A DNA stretch of 64,000 nucleotides, from NCBI GenBank assembly GCA_934662565.1, contig CAKUKI010000003.1, forward strand, positions 186,001-250,000, given 5' to 3'. Shown piece by piece: positions 7,812 to 16,668 of the stretch (positions within the stretch are counted from its first letter, which is position 1; each line of letters starts with the position of its first letter). Source of the DNA: an uncultured Elusimicrobiales bacterium (GTDB lineage: Bacteria; Elusimicrobiota; Elusimicrobia; Elusimicrobiales; Elusimicrobiaceae). The notes beneath the pieces were generated by a model. That model made no database searches and was not told where the DNA came from. It saw only the letters and a list, made by a program, of their open reading frames with translations. Position numbers and translations under genes: made by a program.

Positions 7812-9455
7812 TTATAAGGCTGTTTTTTCTTCCAACTCCACGGGTAAATGCCCGTGGGGTTTTATTTCGCCCAAAATCAGTTTGGCGGCCGATTGGAGCG
7901 CATAGCGGCTCAAACCGTAAGTAGCCAGTACGGTATCTGCCTCCGGATAGTTTGGTATATCGTACGGACTCATGGTAGAAATAAACACGGTGTTGGGGTT
8001 TTCCTGTATCAGGCCGTTAATGGCATTTTTTTGGTTGATGTTGGTTTTGTCCGCCCATTGTAAGCTGGTCAGTACCAGTAAATCGGCCCCTTTGGCACAG
8101 GCGGCGGCGCGGCGGGAATCTTTGGCGCGCGGTGTAAGGGCCGCATTGTAGGTGCGCACGTTCCAGCCGTTTTCCAAAAACGGTTTTCCAAAATCGGGCA
8201 GTTGGTCCGCAAAGCGGGCCGGCGCAAAAAAGACGGCGCATACTGTGGGTTTTTTACCGTCGGCGCGGGCAGGCTTAAACGGCAGTAAAAGGCGGCGGTT
8301 CCGCACCAGCGTGACGGCTTTGTCGCTTACATCTTGTAAAGCGGCTAAAAAGGCTTTGTCCGTTGGGCTGGGGGTGGGCAGCGGGCCGTTTAGCAGGCCC
8401 AAATCTCTTTTCAGTTCAAAAATGCGGCGCGCGGCATCTTCCAGACGGGCATTGTTTTTGCGTTTTACCAGCGTTTCTTTTATTTTGGCAAAAACCGTAT
8501 CCGGCTTAATATAACGGCCGAGCAGCAGCATATCTCCGCCCGCATCTAACGATTTGACGGCGCAATCCGGAATTTTACAAAAGAAAGTGGTGCTTTTCAT
8601 ATCCAAACTGTCGGTGACTACAAAACCCTTAAAACCCATTTTTTGGCGCAAAAGACCGTGCAAAATCGGGCGGGAAAAAGTGGATATGTTGCGGTCATCT
8701 AAAGCAGGGTACATAATGTGCCCCGTCATTACTCCGGGGACCCCTTGGCGGATGGCCTCTGCAAACGGAGCCATGTGGATTTTTTCAATCACTTCTTTAG
8801 AATCATGCACCACAGGTACGCGGTAGTGGGAGTCCACCGTAGTATTGCCATGCCCCGGAAAGTGCTTTACTACACTGATAATGCCCGCCGCCTGAAAGCC
8901 GTTCATTAAAGCCACGCCCATTTTGGTCACGTTGGCGGGGTCCGAACCGAAGGAGCGCACCCCGATAATGGGGTTATGCGGGTTGCTGTTTACATCCAGC
9001 ACAGGGGAAAAATTAATATGCACGCCCGCGCGGCGCAGTTCCAAGCCGGCCAAATAAGCGGCGGTGGCGGCGGCGTCTTCGTCTTGCGTGGCGGAAAACA
9101 TCATATTGGTGGGTAAATATTCAAAACCCAGCGTAATGGGGGTGTAGACGGTGCCGCCTTCGTAGTCAATGGAAATGAGCAGCGGTATTTTGTGCGGGCT
9201 TCGGGCGGCCCAAGTTTGCAGTTTGGTCACTAAATCGGTCGTTTGTTTGAGCGAGTAATTGCCCCATTGAATCAGCACCCCGCCTATTTTGCCGGATTCT
9301 ATGGCCTTGCGGCTTTGTTCGGCACTGTCCACATCCACAAACAGTACCAGCGTTTGGCCGAGTTTTTCGTCAAAACTCAAGTCTTCAAATTTTACTTCTG
9401 CCTGTGCCCATAACGGGGTGAGCAGGAAAAGGGTTAAAAAAAGCCATTTTTTCAT
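7812..9455 (-). CDS. nagZ: Secreted GH3 beta-N-acetylhexosaminidase, NagZ type
   Basis: 547 residues with a signal peptide (MKKWLFLTLFLLTPLWAQA), so it acts outside the cytoplasm, unlike the cytosolic enterobacterial NagZ. It should remove terminal GlcNAc from muropeptides or chitin-type glycans. The NagZ signature KHFPGHGNTTVDSH with its catalytic His-Asp dyad is present near residue 175. The nucleophile Asp lies in VVTDSLDM. After the TIM barrel a second domain of about 200 residues (GH3 C-terminal fold) is present, as in the Bacillus enzyme. Start at ATG 9455, which overlaps the stop of the upstream phosphoesterase gene (ATGA); a longer frame upstream lies inside that gene and is rejected. 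The two genes are translationally coupled. Confidence 0.9.
   Translation of the reverse strand: MKKWLFLTLFLLTPLWAQAEVKFEDLSFDEKLGQTLVLFVDVDSAEQSRKAIESGKIGGVLIQWGNYSLKQTTDLVTKLQTWAARSPHKIPLLISIDYEGGTVYTPITLGFEYLPTNMMFSATQDEDAAATAAYLAGLELRRAGVHINFSPVLDVNSNPHNPIIGVRSFGSDPANVTKMGVALMNGFQAAGIISVVKHFPGHGNTTVDSHYRVPVVHDSKEVIEKIHMAPFAEAIRQGVPGVMTGHIMYPALDDRNISTFSRPILHGLLRQKMGFKGFVVTDSLDMKSTTFFCKIPDCAVKSLDAGGDMLLLGRYIKPDTVFAKIKETLVKRKNNARLEDAARRIFELKRDLGLLNGPLPTPSPTDKAFLAALQDVSDKAVTLVRNRRLLLPFKPARADGKKPTVCAVFFAPARFADQLPDFGKPFLENGWNVRTYNAALTPRAKDSRRAAACAKGADLLVLTSLQWADKTNINQKNAINGLIQENPNTVFISTMSPYDIPNYPEADTVLATYGLSRYALQSAAKLILGEIKPHGHLPVELEEKTAL
7838..7866 (+). terminator. Possible dedA terminator inside the nagZ 3' end
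   Basis: CCACGGG and CCCGTGG (7838-7844, 7851-7857) are followed by GGTTTTATTT. The hairpin overlaps the last codons of the convergent nagZ gene. Confidence 0.4.
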
Positions 9456-10534
9456 GCGTTTATCCGTAAAATTGCCATTTCGGCCGGTGCAAACAAGCGC
9501 AGCGGCATGCCCCAATAAAACCAGCCGGAAGTGACGTACAAATTCATTAAATCTACCTGATACAAGCCGTAAATATGCGGGTATTTCCAGCGGACTAAAA
9601 AATTGAACGGAAAAATCTGCCCGTTGTGCGTGTGCCCGCTGACCATAAGTCCCACCCCTGCGTCCGCCGCGGTCTGTTCGTAAAGCGGTTGGTGGCTTAA
9701 ATAGAATAACGCGTCCGTTGGCGGGCATTTGGCAAGCAGGGCTTTAACTTGTTGGGCAGTCACCCGTGCGGTGCGGATATCGTTGACGCCGGCCAAGGTA
9801 AGCCCTTCTATCGGGCGGGCCGTTTGATTTTGCAGTAAGGTAATGCCGCTTAAACGGTAAAATTCCAAGGCGTTTTCATAGCCGTTGTAGTATTCGTGGT
9901 TGCCCAGTACCCCGTATTTGCCAAGAGGGGCCTGAAAACGGTTGAGGGCGGCGGCATATTCTTCCCGCTTCGGGCCGTATTCAAACACATCTCCCAGCAC
10001 CAAAAGCAAATCCGGTTTTTCTTGTTGCAACGTGTTTAGCGCGCGTTCAAAGCGCGCAACGGATACCCCCATGCCCAAGTGGCTGTCCGAAAGCAAGGCC
10101 ACTTTTATTTGCGGGGCGCCTTCCACATACACATCCACCGTTTTGACGGCTGGGGTTTTGAGGCCTCCCCACAGGGCGGCCCCCCACAAAACCACGGTAA
10201 GGCCCACACTTAAAATGCCCAAAAAGCGCCCCGCGTGGAGGTGCCAAAACAGTAAAATCCACTGGATAAACGCAAACAACATACAAACGCAAAACGCAAT
10301 AAAGGCAAACCCTACCCATACATTCGTAAAATAGTATAAACTTTGGGCGAATGGGCCGAAATGGTGGTGCGGAAACGTCATTCCCCAACGCACTAATAAA
10401 GATAAAAGCAAGGGAACTCCCACTGCGGCGTATTTGAACGGAACGGACGGGAACGCATAATGCAGCCATGCTCCGGCGGTAAATTGCATTAAAAATAATA
10501 AAAAACAGGCCACCCAAAAGAAAACGGAAAACAT
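9452..10534 (-). CDS. Membrane-anchored metallophosphoesterase
   Basis: 360 residues. The first 130 contain four hydrophobic segments, followed by a calcineurin-like phosphoesterase domain with all five metal motifs: SDSHLG, GDVFEYG, GNHEYY, SHQP and SGHTHNGQIF. This matches the YkuE/YaeI group; some members hydrolyse UDP-2,3-diacylglucosamine-like or phosphodiester substrates, but the substrate here is unknown. The gene has a TACAAT promoter with a leader and an AGAGAGG ribosome site. It overlaps nagZ by four bases, which suggests a shared envelope role. Confidence 0.88.
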   Translation of the reverse strand: MFSVFFWVACFLLFLMQFTAGAWLHYAFPSVPFKYAAVGVPLLLSLLVRWGMTFPHHHFGPFAQSLYYFTNVWVGFAFIAFCVCMLFAFIQWILLFWHLHAGRFLGILSVGLTVVLWGAALWGGLKTPAVKTVDVYVEGAPQIKVALLSDSHLGMGVSVARFERALNTLQQEKPDLLLVLGDVFEYGPKREEYAAALNRFQAPLGKYGVLGNHEYYNGYENALEFYRLSGITLLQNQTARPIEGLTLAGVNDIRTARVTAQQVKALLAKCPPTDALFYLSHQPLYEQTAADAGVGLMVSGHTHNGQIFPFNFLVRWKYPHIYGLYQVDLMNLYVTSGWFYWGMPLRLFAPAEMAILRINA

Positions 10535-10623
10535 AACGCCTCTCTACAAAATGAACCCCGCGCCAAATAAAAAATGCTTTACGCGGGTACAAGTATATTG
10601 TAATAAAATTCCTCAATAATAAG

Positions 10624-10629
10624 TATAAT
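10624..10629 (+). promoter_or_regulatory. -10 box for gltX
   Basis: TATAAT, with a leader of about 30 bases that includes AGAGGA before the ATG at 10666. Confidence 0.45.
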
Positions 10630-10665
10630 ATATTTATATTCCATATTTAGAGGATACCAATAACT

Positions 10666-12129
10666 ATGACCGTAAGAGTAAGATTTGCCCCATCGCCGAC
10701 CGGATTTTTACATATCGGCGGGGTGCGCACGGCGCTTTTCAACTACCTTTTCGCCAAAAAGAACAAAGGCACATTTTTGCTCCGCATAGAAGATACGGAC
10801 GAGGAACGCTCTACCCAAGCCTCCACAGATGCTATTTTTGAAGGCATGCAGTGGATGCAGTTAAATTGGGATGAGGGGCCGTTTCCGGACGGAACCTCTA
10901 AAGGGCCGGATGCCCCGTATTATCAGGCTATCCGCGCGGACCAAGGCATTTATAAAAAATACATTGACCAGTTAATTGCTGAAGGCAAAGCCTACAAATG
11001 CTATTGCACGGAAGAAGAACTGGAAGCCAACCGCCAAAAATGCTTGGCGGAGCACCGCCCGCCCAAATACAGCGGCAAATGCCGTAATTTAACCCCCGAA
11101 CAACAAAAAGAGCTGGAAGCCCAAGGCCGCAAATATGTAATCCGTTTCCGTATGCCGCAGGAAGGCGACGTGGAATGGGACGATATGATTCGCGGGCATG
11201 TTAAATTTGCCAGCAAAGATTTGTACGATTTGGTTATCCAAAAAACCAGCGGCTACCCCACCTATAACTTTGCGGTGGTGGTGGACGACCATTTAATGCG
11301 TATGACACACGTTATCCGCGGGGATGACCACATTTCCAATACTCCGGCGCAAATTCAAATTTACCGCGCGTTGGGGTGGAAAGAACCTATTTTTGCCCAC
11401 TTGTCCATGATTCATGGGCCGGACGGTAAAAAACTTTCCAAACGCCATGGGGCTACCAACGTGGTGGAATTCCAAAAAATGGGGTATTTACCCGAAGCCT
11501 TAAAAAACTATCTGGCTTTGTTAGGGTGGGCGACGGCCGATTCCCAGCAGTTGTTTGCCGAAGGGGAATTGGAAGAAAAATTTGATATTTCCGGCTGCCA
11601 ACCCAGTCCGGCGGTGATGGACCCCGAAAAACTGAACTGGATGAACGGGGAATACATCCGCCATACGCCTATTGCGCGGTTGACGGATTTGGCGTTGCCG
11701 TTTATTCAAAATGCAGGAATTGATGTGTCCAAGACGGACCGCGCCCGCTTGGAAGGCATTATCGGGCTGGAACAGGAAAAATATAAATTACTTACGGAAA
11801 TTCCGGATTTAATCCGCTTTTTCTTTGAAGCGCCTAAATTTGAGCAAGAAGCATTGGAAAAAGTTTTTTCTAAGCCGGAAGCCAAAACCGTGCTGGAAGG
11901 CATGATTAAAGTGTATGGGGAATTGGCGGATTTTAATGAGGCTAACTTAGAAGCCGCCGCCCGTGCGTATGCCAAAGCTAACGGCATGAAGGCCGGCCAA
12001 ATTTTCCATCCGGTGCGCGTGGCAGTATCCGGCCGCACGCACGGCCCCACCTTGTTCAAGATGTTGGAGTATATGGGTAAGGAAACCGTCCTCGCGCGCT
12101 TAAACGCAGCGTTGGCGCTTTGTAAATAA
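10666..12129 (+). CDS. gltX: Glutamyl-tRNA synthetase
   Basis: 487 residues, a normal length for a discriminating or non-discriminating GluRS. The class I signatures are PSPTGFLHIGGVRTALFNYLFA near residue 9 (HIGH equivalent) and KLSKRHG near 255 (KMSKS equivalent). The zinc-site-like region is CYCTEEELEANRQKCLAE, and the anticodon-binding helical domain occupies the C-terminal third. It attaches glutamate to tRNA-Glu in the cytosol, and also to tRNA-Gln if a GatCAB system exists; this cannot be judged here. AGAGGA precedes the ATG. The downstream gene starts 30 bases later and may be cotranscribed. Confidence 0.96.
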   Translation: MTVRVRFAPSPTGFLHIGGVRTALFNYLFAKKNKGTFLLRIEDTDEERSTQASTDAIFEGMQWMQLNWDEGPFPDGTSKGPDAPYYQAIRADQGIYKKYIDQLIAEGKAYKCYCTEEELEANRQKCLAEHRPPKYSGKCRNLTPEQQKELEAQGRKYVIRFRMPQEGDVEWDDMIRGHVKFASKDLYDLVIQKTSGYPTYNFAVVVDDHLMRMTHVIRGDDHISNTPAQIQIYRALGWKEPIFAHLSMIHGPDGKKLSKRHGATNVVEFQKMGYLPEALKNYLALLGWATADSQQLFAEGELEEKFDISGCQPSPAVMDPEKLNWMNGEYIRHTPIARLTDLALPFIQNAGIDVSKTDRARLEGIIGLEQEKYKLLTEIPDLIRFFFEAPKFEQEALEKVFSKPEAKTVLEGMIKVYGELADFNEANLEAAARAYAKANGMKAGQIFHPVRVAVSGRTHGPTLFKMLEYMGKETVLARLNAALALCK

Positions 12130-12159
12130 AAAATACCGGATTCCTCCGGAAGGAACGGC

Positions 12160-14328
12160 ATGAAATACTGGCTTTTTGAACACGGCGACGTGGTGGGCCC
12201 TTTTACGGCGGACGAACTGTCCGGACGGGAGGGGTTCGGGCCGCATAGTTTAGTGTGTCCGGAAGAACGGGGGGATGACGATACTTTTTGGAAAGAAGCT
12301 GAGTCCTACGAAGACTTCGCCCCTGCGGCCGTGCAGGCTCCCGTTCCTGAGCCGCAGGAAATCCCCAGTGCCGAGCCAGTTGAAAAAAAAGACGTATTTG
12401 ACGAAGAGCTGGACACTTTATTAAGTGAAAAAAACCCGCTGGGAGAGACGGAAACTCCCGCGGGAGAACCAGCTGAAAAAGTCCATTTCCCTCCCCATGA
12501 GCCGGCTAAATCCGGCCCGATTGAAGATTATTTCAATAATATTCAAGGGGGGGATTTGGGCAACATTTTGGGTATTCCGGACCCCAATGAAAATTCCGAT
12601 ATGAACTTGGCGCGTGCGTTGGAAAAACAGTTCAAAGAAACGCAACCGCCCTTGCCGGCCCCAGAGCCTGTGCAAATAGAATCCGGCCCTTTTGATGAAT
12701 TTACCGCCAAAGAAGATTTGGATGATTTAACCCCCGACGACGGTTTAGCCGCGGTGGCCCCGATGAGCGATAGCGGCGCCCCTGTGGTGCTGGCGGAAAA
12801 GCCGCTTCCCGAGGACGAAAAACCTAAATTCCGTCTGCGCAAAAAGCAGGAAACGGTTAACGGTGCGGGAACGGAGAAAAATCAAAATAATCCGCAAGAA
12901 CTCTCCGCGCAAACTGCTCCGTCCGCGGACGCGGAAACCCATGTAGTAGAGCCTGCGTCTTCCCACGCCGGAAAAGCGCAAGAAGAATCTTCCCTTGGCG
13001 CGCCCGCGCCGGCGGAGCAAGCCCCCGCGCCGGAAACGGCCGATAGTTTGACGGACCCTCAGCCACAACCGCTTGCACAAGAAAACACTTCCTTAACCGA
13101 AGAACCGCCCAGTGCGGCGCCTGACACGCTGCCGGAAACGCAAACACTCCCGCCCGCCGCTGACGGCGCCGCGGAGGAAAGGGAAACTGCCCAAGCGGAA
13201 GAACAGGAACCGCCCGCGGAGCAAACGGAAAATGCCGCCCCGCAAACGGCCCCCCAGCCGCAAGACGCACCGGAGCCGGAAACGGAAGAGATGAATTCCA
13301 TTCCTTTGTCTGTGACGCAAGAGCCGTTGGCCCTTTCTTTGAAAAATCCGGACGGATTGAAAGAAACGTCCGAGGCTGAGCCTTCTGCCAAGCCCCAAAA
13401 CGAAGAAAAAGTATCCGCGCCCGAAAATGTGCCGCAAACACCGGCGCAAGAAAAACCGGTTTTAACGGTGGAAGAACCTGCCGCGCCTTCCGCAGAGGCA
13501 ACCCAAGGGACGCAAGCTCCGGCGGCAAAAGAGGAACAACCCGCAGAAACACCGGAGCAACCGAATGCAAAGCCGCCCGTGCAAGCGCCCGCCCCGCAAG
13601 ACCCTGTGGAAGAGATTATGTCCGGCGCGGTGGAAGTAGAAACGGCCCCCGAAGTTCCGGAACCGATTAAACAGGTTGCCCCTGTGGTGGAGCCGCAAGT
13701 AAATCGGGTAAAGACCACGCTTAAAAAAACACCGGAAATTGAACAATTTTTAACAGAAAAAATTTTACCTGCGGATGAACCGCCCGCCCACCGCAATAAA
13801 AGCGTGTTATGGGCAGCGGGCTTTTTGGTTTTGTTGTTGGCAGCGGGTGGCGTTTTGCTGCTACTCAAACCCGCGGCTCCCCAGCCGGAAAACGCTCCGG
13901 CCCCCCAGCCGATTACGCAATCGGGCGGAGCGGTGGAAGAACTGATGCCGGAGGCATCCGCCCAGCCGGACGTTCCCTCGGCACAGGAAGCGCTTTCGTT
14001 GGCTCCGTCTGCCAAGGTGGCTCCGGCCGCACCGGAATTAAATCCGGCGGATGCGGCGCGCCAAATTGTGCAAAATTATGAATTGCCTAATTTTAATGGC
14101 AAAGTTGCTGATTATTTTGATAGGATTTATAAGGATAAGCTGGCTCAAGGATATAGCGCAACTTGGTCTGCCGAGCGTTTGCATAATAACGTATATATTG
14201 TAAAATACCGTTTAAGCAAAACGCGGTCTGAACCTGTGGTTTATATTTTTCAGGTAGATGTTTCCCGTAATAAACTGACAGGCGCGCTGAATAACATTAC
14301 GTTGGACTTGGTTGGAAAAATAAAATAA
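12160..14328 (+). CDS. GYF_2-like protein with long acidic Pro-rich linker and one membrane helix
   Basis: 722-residue protein that I do not recognise as a named gene. The N-terminus (YWLFEHGDVVGPFTADEL, then a Trp near residue 46) resembles the GYF_2 domain, a small peptide-binding fold. Residues 60-540 are low-complexity, rich in Glu, Pro and Ala with many PAPE/PQPQ tracts. One transmembrane segment (LWAAGFLVLLLAAGG) lies near 549-570. The last 100 residues form a folded-looking domain (YFDRIYKDKLAQGYSATWSAERL to the end). The N-terminus should be cytosolic and the C-terminal domain periplasmic. It directly precedes pilT by 19 bases, so a role linking pilus retraction to the envelope is a reasonable inference. 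The linker is very GC-rich compared with flanking genes. Confidence 0.7.
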   Translation: MKYWLFEHGDVVGPFTADELSGREGFGPHSLVCPEERGDDDTFWKEAESYEDFAPAAVQAPVPEPQEIPSAEPVEKKDVFDEELDTLLSEKNPLGETETPAGEPAEKVHFPPHEPAKSGPIEDYFNNIQGGDLGNILGIPDPNENSDMNLARALEKQFKETQPPLPAPEPVQIESGPFDEFTAKEDLDDLTPDDGLAAVAPMSDSGAPVVLAEKPLPEDEKPKFRLRKKQETVNGAGTEKNQNNPQELSAQTAPSADAETHVVEPASSHAGKAQEESSLGAPAPAEQAPAPETADSLTDPQPQPLAQENTSLTEEPPSAAPDTLPETQTLPPAADGAAEERETAQAEEQEPPAEQTENAAPQTAPQPQDAPEPETEEMNSIPLSVTQEPLALSLKNPDGLKETSEAEPSAKPQNEEKVSAPENVPQTPAQEKPVLTVEEPAAPSAEATQGTQAPAAKEEQPAETPEQPNAKPPVQAPAPQDPVEEIMSGAVEVETAPEVPEPIKQVAPVVEPQVNRVKTTLKKTPEIEQFLTEKILPADEPPAHRNKSVLWAAGFLVLLLAAGGVLLLLKPAAPQPENAPAPQPITQSGGAVEELMPEASAQPDVPSAQEALSLAPSAKVAPAAPELNPADAARQIVQNYELPNFNGKVADYFDRIYKDKLAQGYSATWSAERLHNNVYIVKYRLSKTRSEPVVYIFQVDVSRNKLTGALNNITLDLVGKIK

Positions 14329-14347
14329 ACCGAAAGAGGGTCATATT

Positions 14348-15427
14348 ATGATAATCATGGACGATTTGTTCAAACTGATGAAAGCTAAAAACGCTTCCGA
14401 TATTCACCTGACGGTAGGGGTTCCCCCTGTGCTGCGTATTGAGGGGCGTTTGTATGCCACGCAATTTGAGGTGCTGACAAAAGAAAGCGCGCAAACGCTG
14501 ATTTATTCTATTATGACGGACGAACAACGCCAGCAATTTGAAGAACATTTGGAGCTGGACTTTTCCTTCGGCTTAAAAAGTTTAGGCCGTTTGCGTGTAA
14601 ACATTTATAAACAAAAAGGTTGTGTGGCCGCTGCGTTGCGTTCCATTCCCAATGAATTTAAGTCCTTTGAACAACTCAACCTGCCGCCCGTGGTGTACAA
14701 CATTATGAAGTTAAACAAAGGCTTGGTACTCGTGACCGGTTGTACGGGTTCCGGTAAATCTACCTCTTTGGCCAGTATGATTAACTACCTGAATATGAAC
14801 GAAAGCAACCATATTATGACGGTAGAAGACCCTATTGAATTCGTCCACCAACACCGGCGCAGTATTGTAAACCAGCGCGAAGTCGGCTCGGACACGTTGT
14901 CTTTCCAAGCGGCTTTGAAACACTTTTTGCGTCAGGACCCTGATGTGATTCTGGTGGGCGAGTTGCGCGATATTGAAACCATTGAAGCGTGCTTGACCCT
15001 AGCCGAAACCGGCCACTTGGTATTTGCCACCTTGCACACCAACGACGCCGTGCAGTCCGTCAACCGTATTATTGACGTGTTCCCCGCTAACCAACAGCCG
15101 CAGGTGCGCACCCAGCTGTCCTTTGTGTTGGAGGCTATTTTGTCCCAACAGCTTATTCCCACGCTGGACGGCCGCCGTGCCATGGCGTGCGAAGTGCTGC
15201 TGGCCAACTCGGCCGTGCGCAGTTTAATTCGCGACGGAAAAGCCGAACAAATCCTTTCCACCATGCAAACCAACGCCGGTATGGGTATGATTACCATGAA
15301 CCAAGCGCTGGGGGATTTGTATATCCAAAAGAAAATCAGCTATCAGGAAGCAATCGGACACTCGGGCGACCCGTCCGGCTTGAAAACATACTTACAGCAA
15401 AAACTGGGTACGGGAAACTTCAAATAA
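14348..15427 (+). CDS. pilT: Type IV pilus retraction ATPase PilT
   Basis: 359 residues, the size of the hexameric retraction motor for twitching and DNA uptake. Visible motifs are Walker A GCTGSGKSTS near residue 130, the Asp box MTVEDPIEF, the Walker B region RQDPDVILVGELRD, and the His box LAETGHLVFATLHTND. The start region SDIHLTVGVPPVLRIEG is typical of PilT rather than PilB. A second ATG nine bases downstream (14357) is also possible; GAAAGAGGG is the ribosome site for either. It lies behind the GYF_2-like gene and ends at a strong terminator. The canonical AALREDPD is AALKHFLRQDPD here, with no shift in spacing. Confidence 0.95.
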   Translation: MIIMDDLFKLMKAKNASDIHLTVGVPPVLRIEGRLYATQFEVLTKESAQTLIYSIMTDEQRQQFEEHLELDFSFGLKSLGRLRVNIYKQKGCVAAALRSIPNEFKSFEQLNLPPVVYNIMKLNKGLVLVTGCTGSGKSTSLASMINYLNMNESNHIMTVEDPIEFVHQHRRSIVNQREVGSDTLSFQAALKHFLRQDPDVILVGELRDIETIEACLTLAETGHLVFATLHTNDAVQSVNRIIDVFPANQQPQVRTQLSFVLEAILSQQLIPTLDGRRAMACEVLLANSAVRSLIRDGKAEQILSTMQTNAGMGMITMNQALGDLYIQKKISYQEAIGHSGDPSGLKTYLQQKLGTGNFK

Positions 15428-15447
15428 AAAAGGTTTTGTTTCCCCCA

Positions 15448-15479
15448 GCGGAGCGCATTTTACTGCGCTCCGCTTTTTT
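15448..15479 (+). terminator. pilT terminator
   Basis: GCGGAGCGCA and TGCGCTCCGC form a perfect 10-bp stem (15448-15457, 15464-15473) followed by six T. Confidence 0.93.
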
Positions 15480-15504
15480 GTGTTTGTGGGGGGAACTTAA
15501 CCCA

Positions 15505-15537
15505 ATAAAAAAACCGCTCTCCGGCGGGAGAGCGGTT
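15505..15537 (-). terminator. Terminator of secreted unknown A
   Basis: AACCGCTCTCC pairs with GGAGAGCGGTT; on the minus strand a T-run follows the stem. Confidence 0.88.
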
Positions 15538-15553
15538 GAAAAACAGATTTATT

Positions 15554-16618
15554 TTACGGGCACACGCGGATAAAATAGTTGGTGCCCACGGCATCTGCTA
15601 TTTCCAGCGGTACTTCTTCTACAAAGGCATTTTGGGTCCACCCGTTTTGATACGGCGCTTTTAAGTGAAAACGCGTTTTAGCAGTCACTATGCCCCATTT
15701 ATAATCGGTCAAGTTTGCCTTGTTGTTCGTGCGGAAAGAAACGGTAATGGCCTTATCTCTATTAAGCATAGGCGGGGCCATATATGCTTTGCGCAAGGAG
15801 CCCGCGTTGCCTTCTATAAAACGGGCCGGAGCAATTACAATTAACACTTCGTCCGTCCGTCCGAAAGAGGCGGCCTCGTAATGGGGTTGCAGAAGTTGGG
15901 TCCACGCAGTCAGATTGTTTTGCACGGAACCGCCTTTTTGCTGTTTGAGCGGGATTAAAATAGCTTCCCCTTGTTCTAAAATGGTTTGTACTAAAAGGTC
16001 CGCGCCGTTTTCCTGCTGGAAGCGCGCATAAGAGCCGGCGGTAAAGAGTTGTTTGCTTTCCGGAAAATACGGGCTGGCCACCACTAATTTTTTGCCCGCA
16101 TTGTTTTTGCGTACGGCTTGTACCAGTTTACTTAATTGCCAGCGGGTTCCTTCGTTTAAGTCCGCGGCTATAAAAATGCGGTTGACATTGCTGGTCAGGC
16201 GGCGGTAAGAAACGGAATTGACATGTACCACATCACGCTTTACATTCGGGGCGGCTTGGCTGGCGTTGGCGCGTACAAAAGCAACGTCTTTAGCGGCGGC
16301 GTGATATAAAGGGGAGGTTTTGCGTAAACTTTGGGACAACGCCCAGTTGCTTAATGCGTTTTTATCCCGTGCGCTTTGCAAATTACGCAGTTGCCACAAG
16401 CGGTTGGCTTGGGTAATGGCTTGCGTAATTTGGGAATGCTGCACCCTTTTGACCGCATTTTTAGTGGAATTTTTGAGGGCGGGCACACTGTGGGCCACTT
16501 TTTGTTCCGCATTGGAAACGGCTTTTTTGGCGGCGCCTTTCCACCCTTGCGCGTCGGACAGGGCGGGGAATAAAGTACAAAGTAGGGCAGTTATCAACAA
16601 AGTTAGCGTGTTCTTCAT
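15554..16618 (-). CDS. Secreted protein of unknown function A
   Basis: 354 residues with a clear signal peptide (MKNTLTLLITALLCTLFPALSDAQG). The next 100 residues are basic and helical; the rest is alpha/beta with the segments IFIAADLNEGTRWQLSKL, GKKLVVASPYFPES and VLIVIAPARF. I recognise no family. Its start and leader-to-mature layout resemble secreted unknown B at 45154 (short signal, AQ-type cleavage, Ala/Lys-rich helices after it). The start at 16618 is fixed by a TATAAT six bases upstream; a longer frame to 16660 would cross the promoter. A 16-base palindromic element shared with B and the 49866 gene lies at 16653-16668. Confidence 0.75.
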   Translation of the reverse strand: MKNTLTLLITALLCTLFPALSDAQGWKGAAKKAVSNAEQKVAHSVPALKNSTKNAVKRVQHSQITQAITQANRLWQLRNLQSARDKNALSNWALSQSLRKTSPLYHAAAKDVAFVRANASQAAPNVKRDVVHVNSVSYRRLTSNVNRIFIAADLNEGTRWQLSKLVQAVRKNNAGKKLVVASPYFPESKQLFTAGSYARFQQENGADLLVQTILEQGEAILIPLKQQKGGSVQNNLTAWTQLLQPHYEAASFGRTDEVLIVIAPARFIEGNAGSLRKAYMAPPMLNRDKAITVSFRTNNKANLTDYKWGIVTAKTRFHLKAPYQNGWTQNAFVEEVPLEIADAVGTNYFIRVCP

Positions 16619-16624
16619 ACTTTT

Positions 16625-16630
16625 ATTATA
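16625..16630 (-). promoter_or_regulatory. -10 box of leaderless secreted unknown A
   Basis: TATAAT on the minus strand, six bases before the ATG at 16618. Confidence 0.6.
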
Positions 16631-16652
16631 AAAGCCAAAGCTCCGCTTGGCA

Positions 16653-16668
16653 AGGGCCAAAGGGCCTA
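16653..16668 (-). promoter_or_regulatory. Shared palindromic element, copy at secreted unknown A
   Basis: TAGGCCCTTTGGCCCT on the minus strand, 22 bases upstream of the -10 box. It matches the copy before secreted unknown B at 15 of 16 bases, and overlaps the uvrC stop codon. Confidence 0.65.

Noticed and set aside
13059..14015. Long open frame on the minus strand opposite the GYF_2-like gene
   Set aside because: It is the antisense shadow of the Pro/Glu-rich linker; composition is Ser/Gly/Cys-rich with no domain, and the plus strand has a coherent protein.
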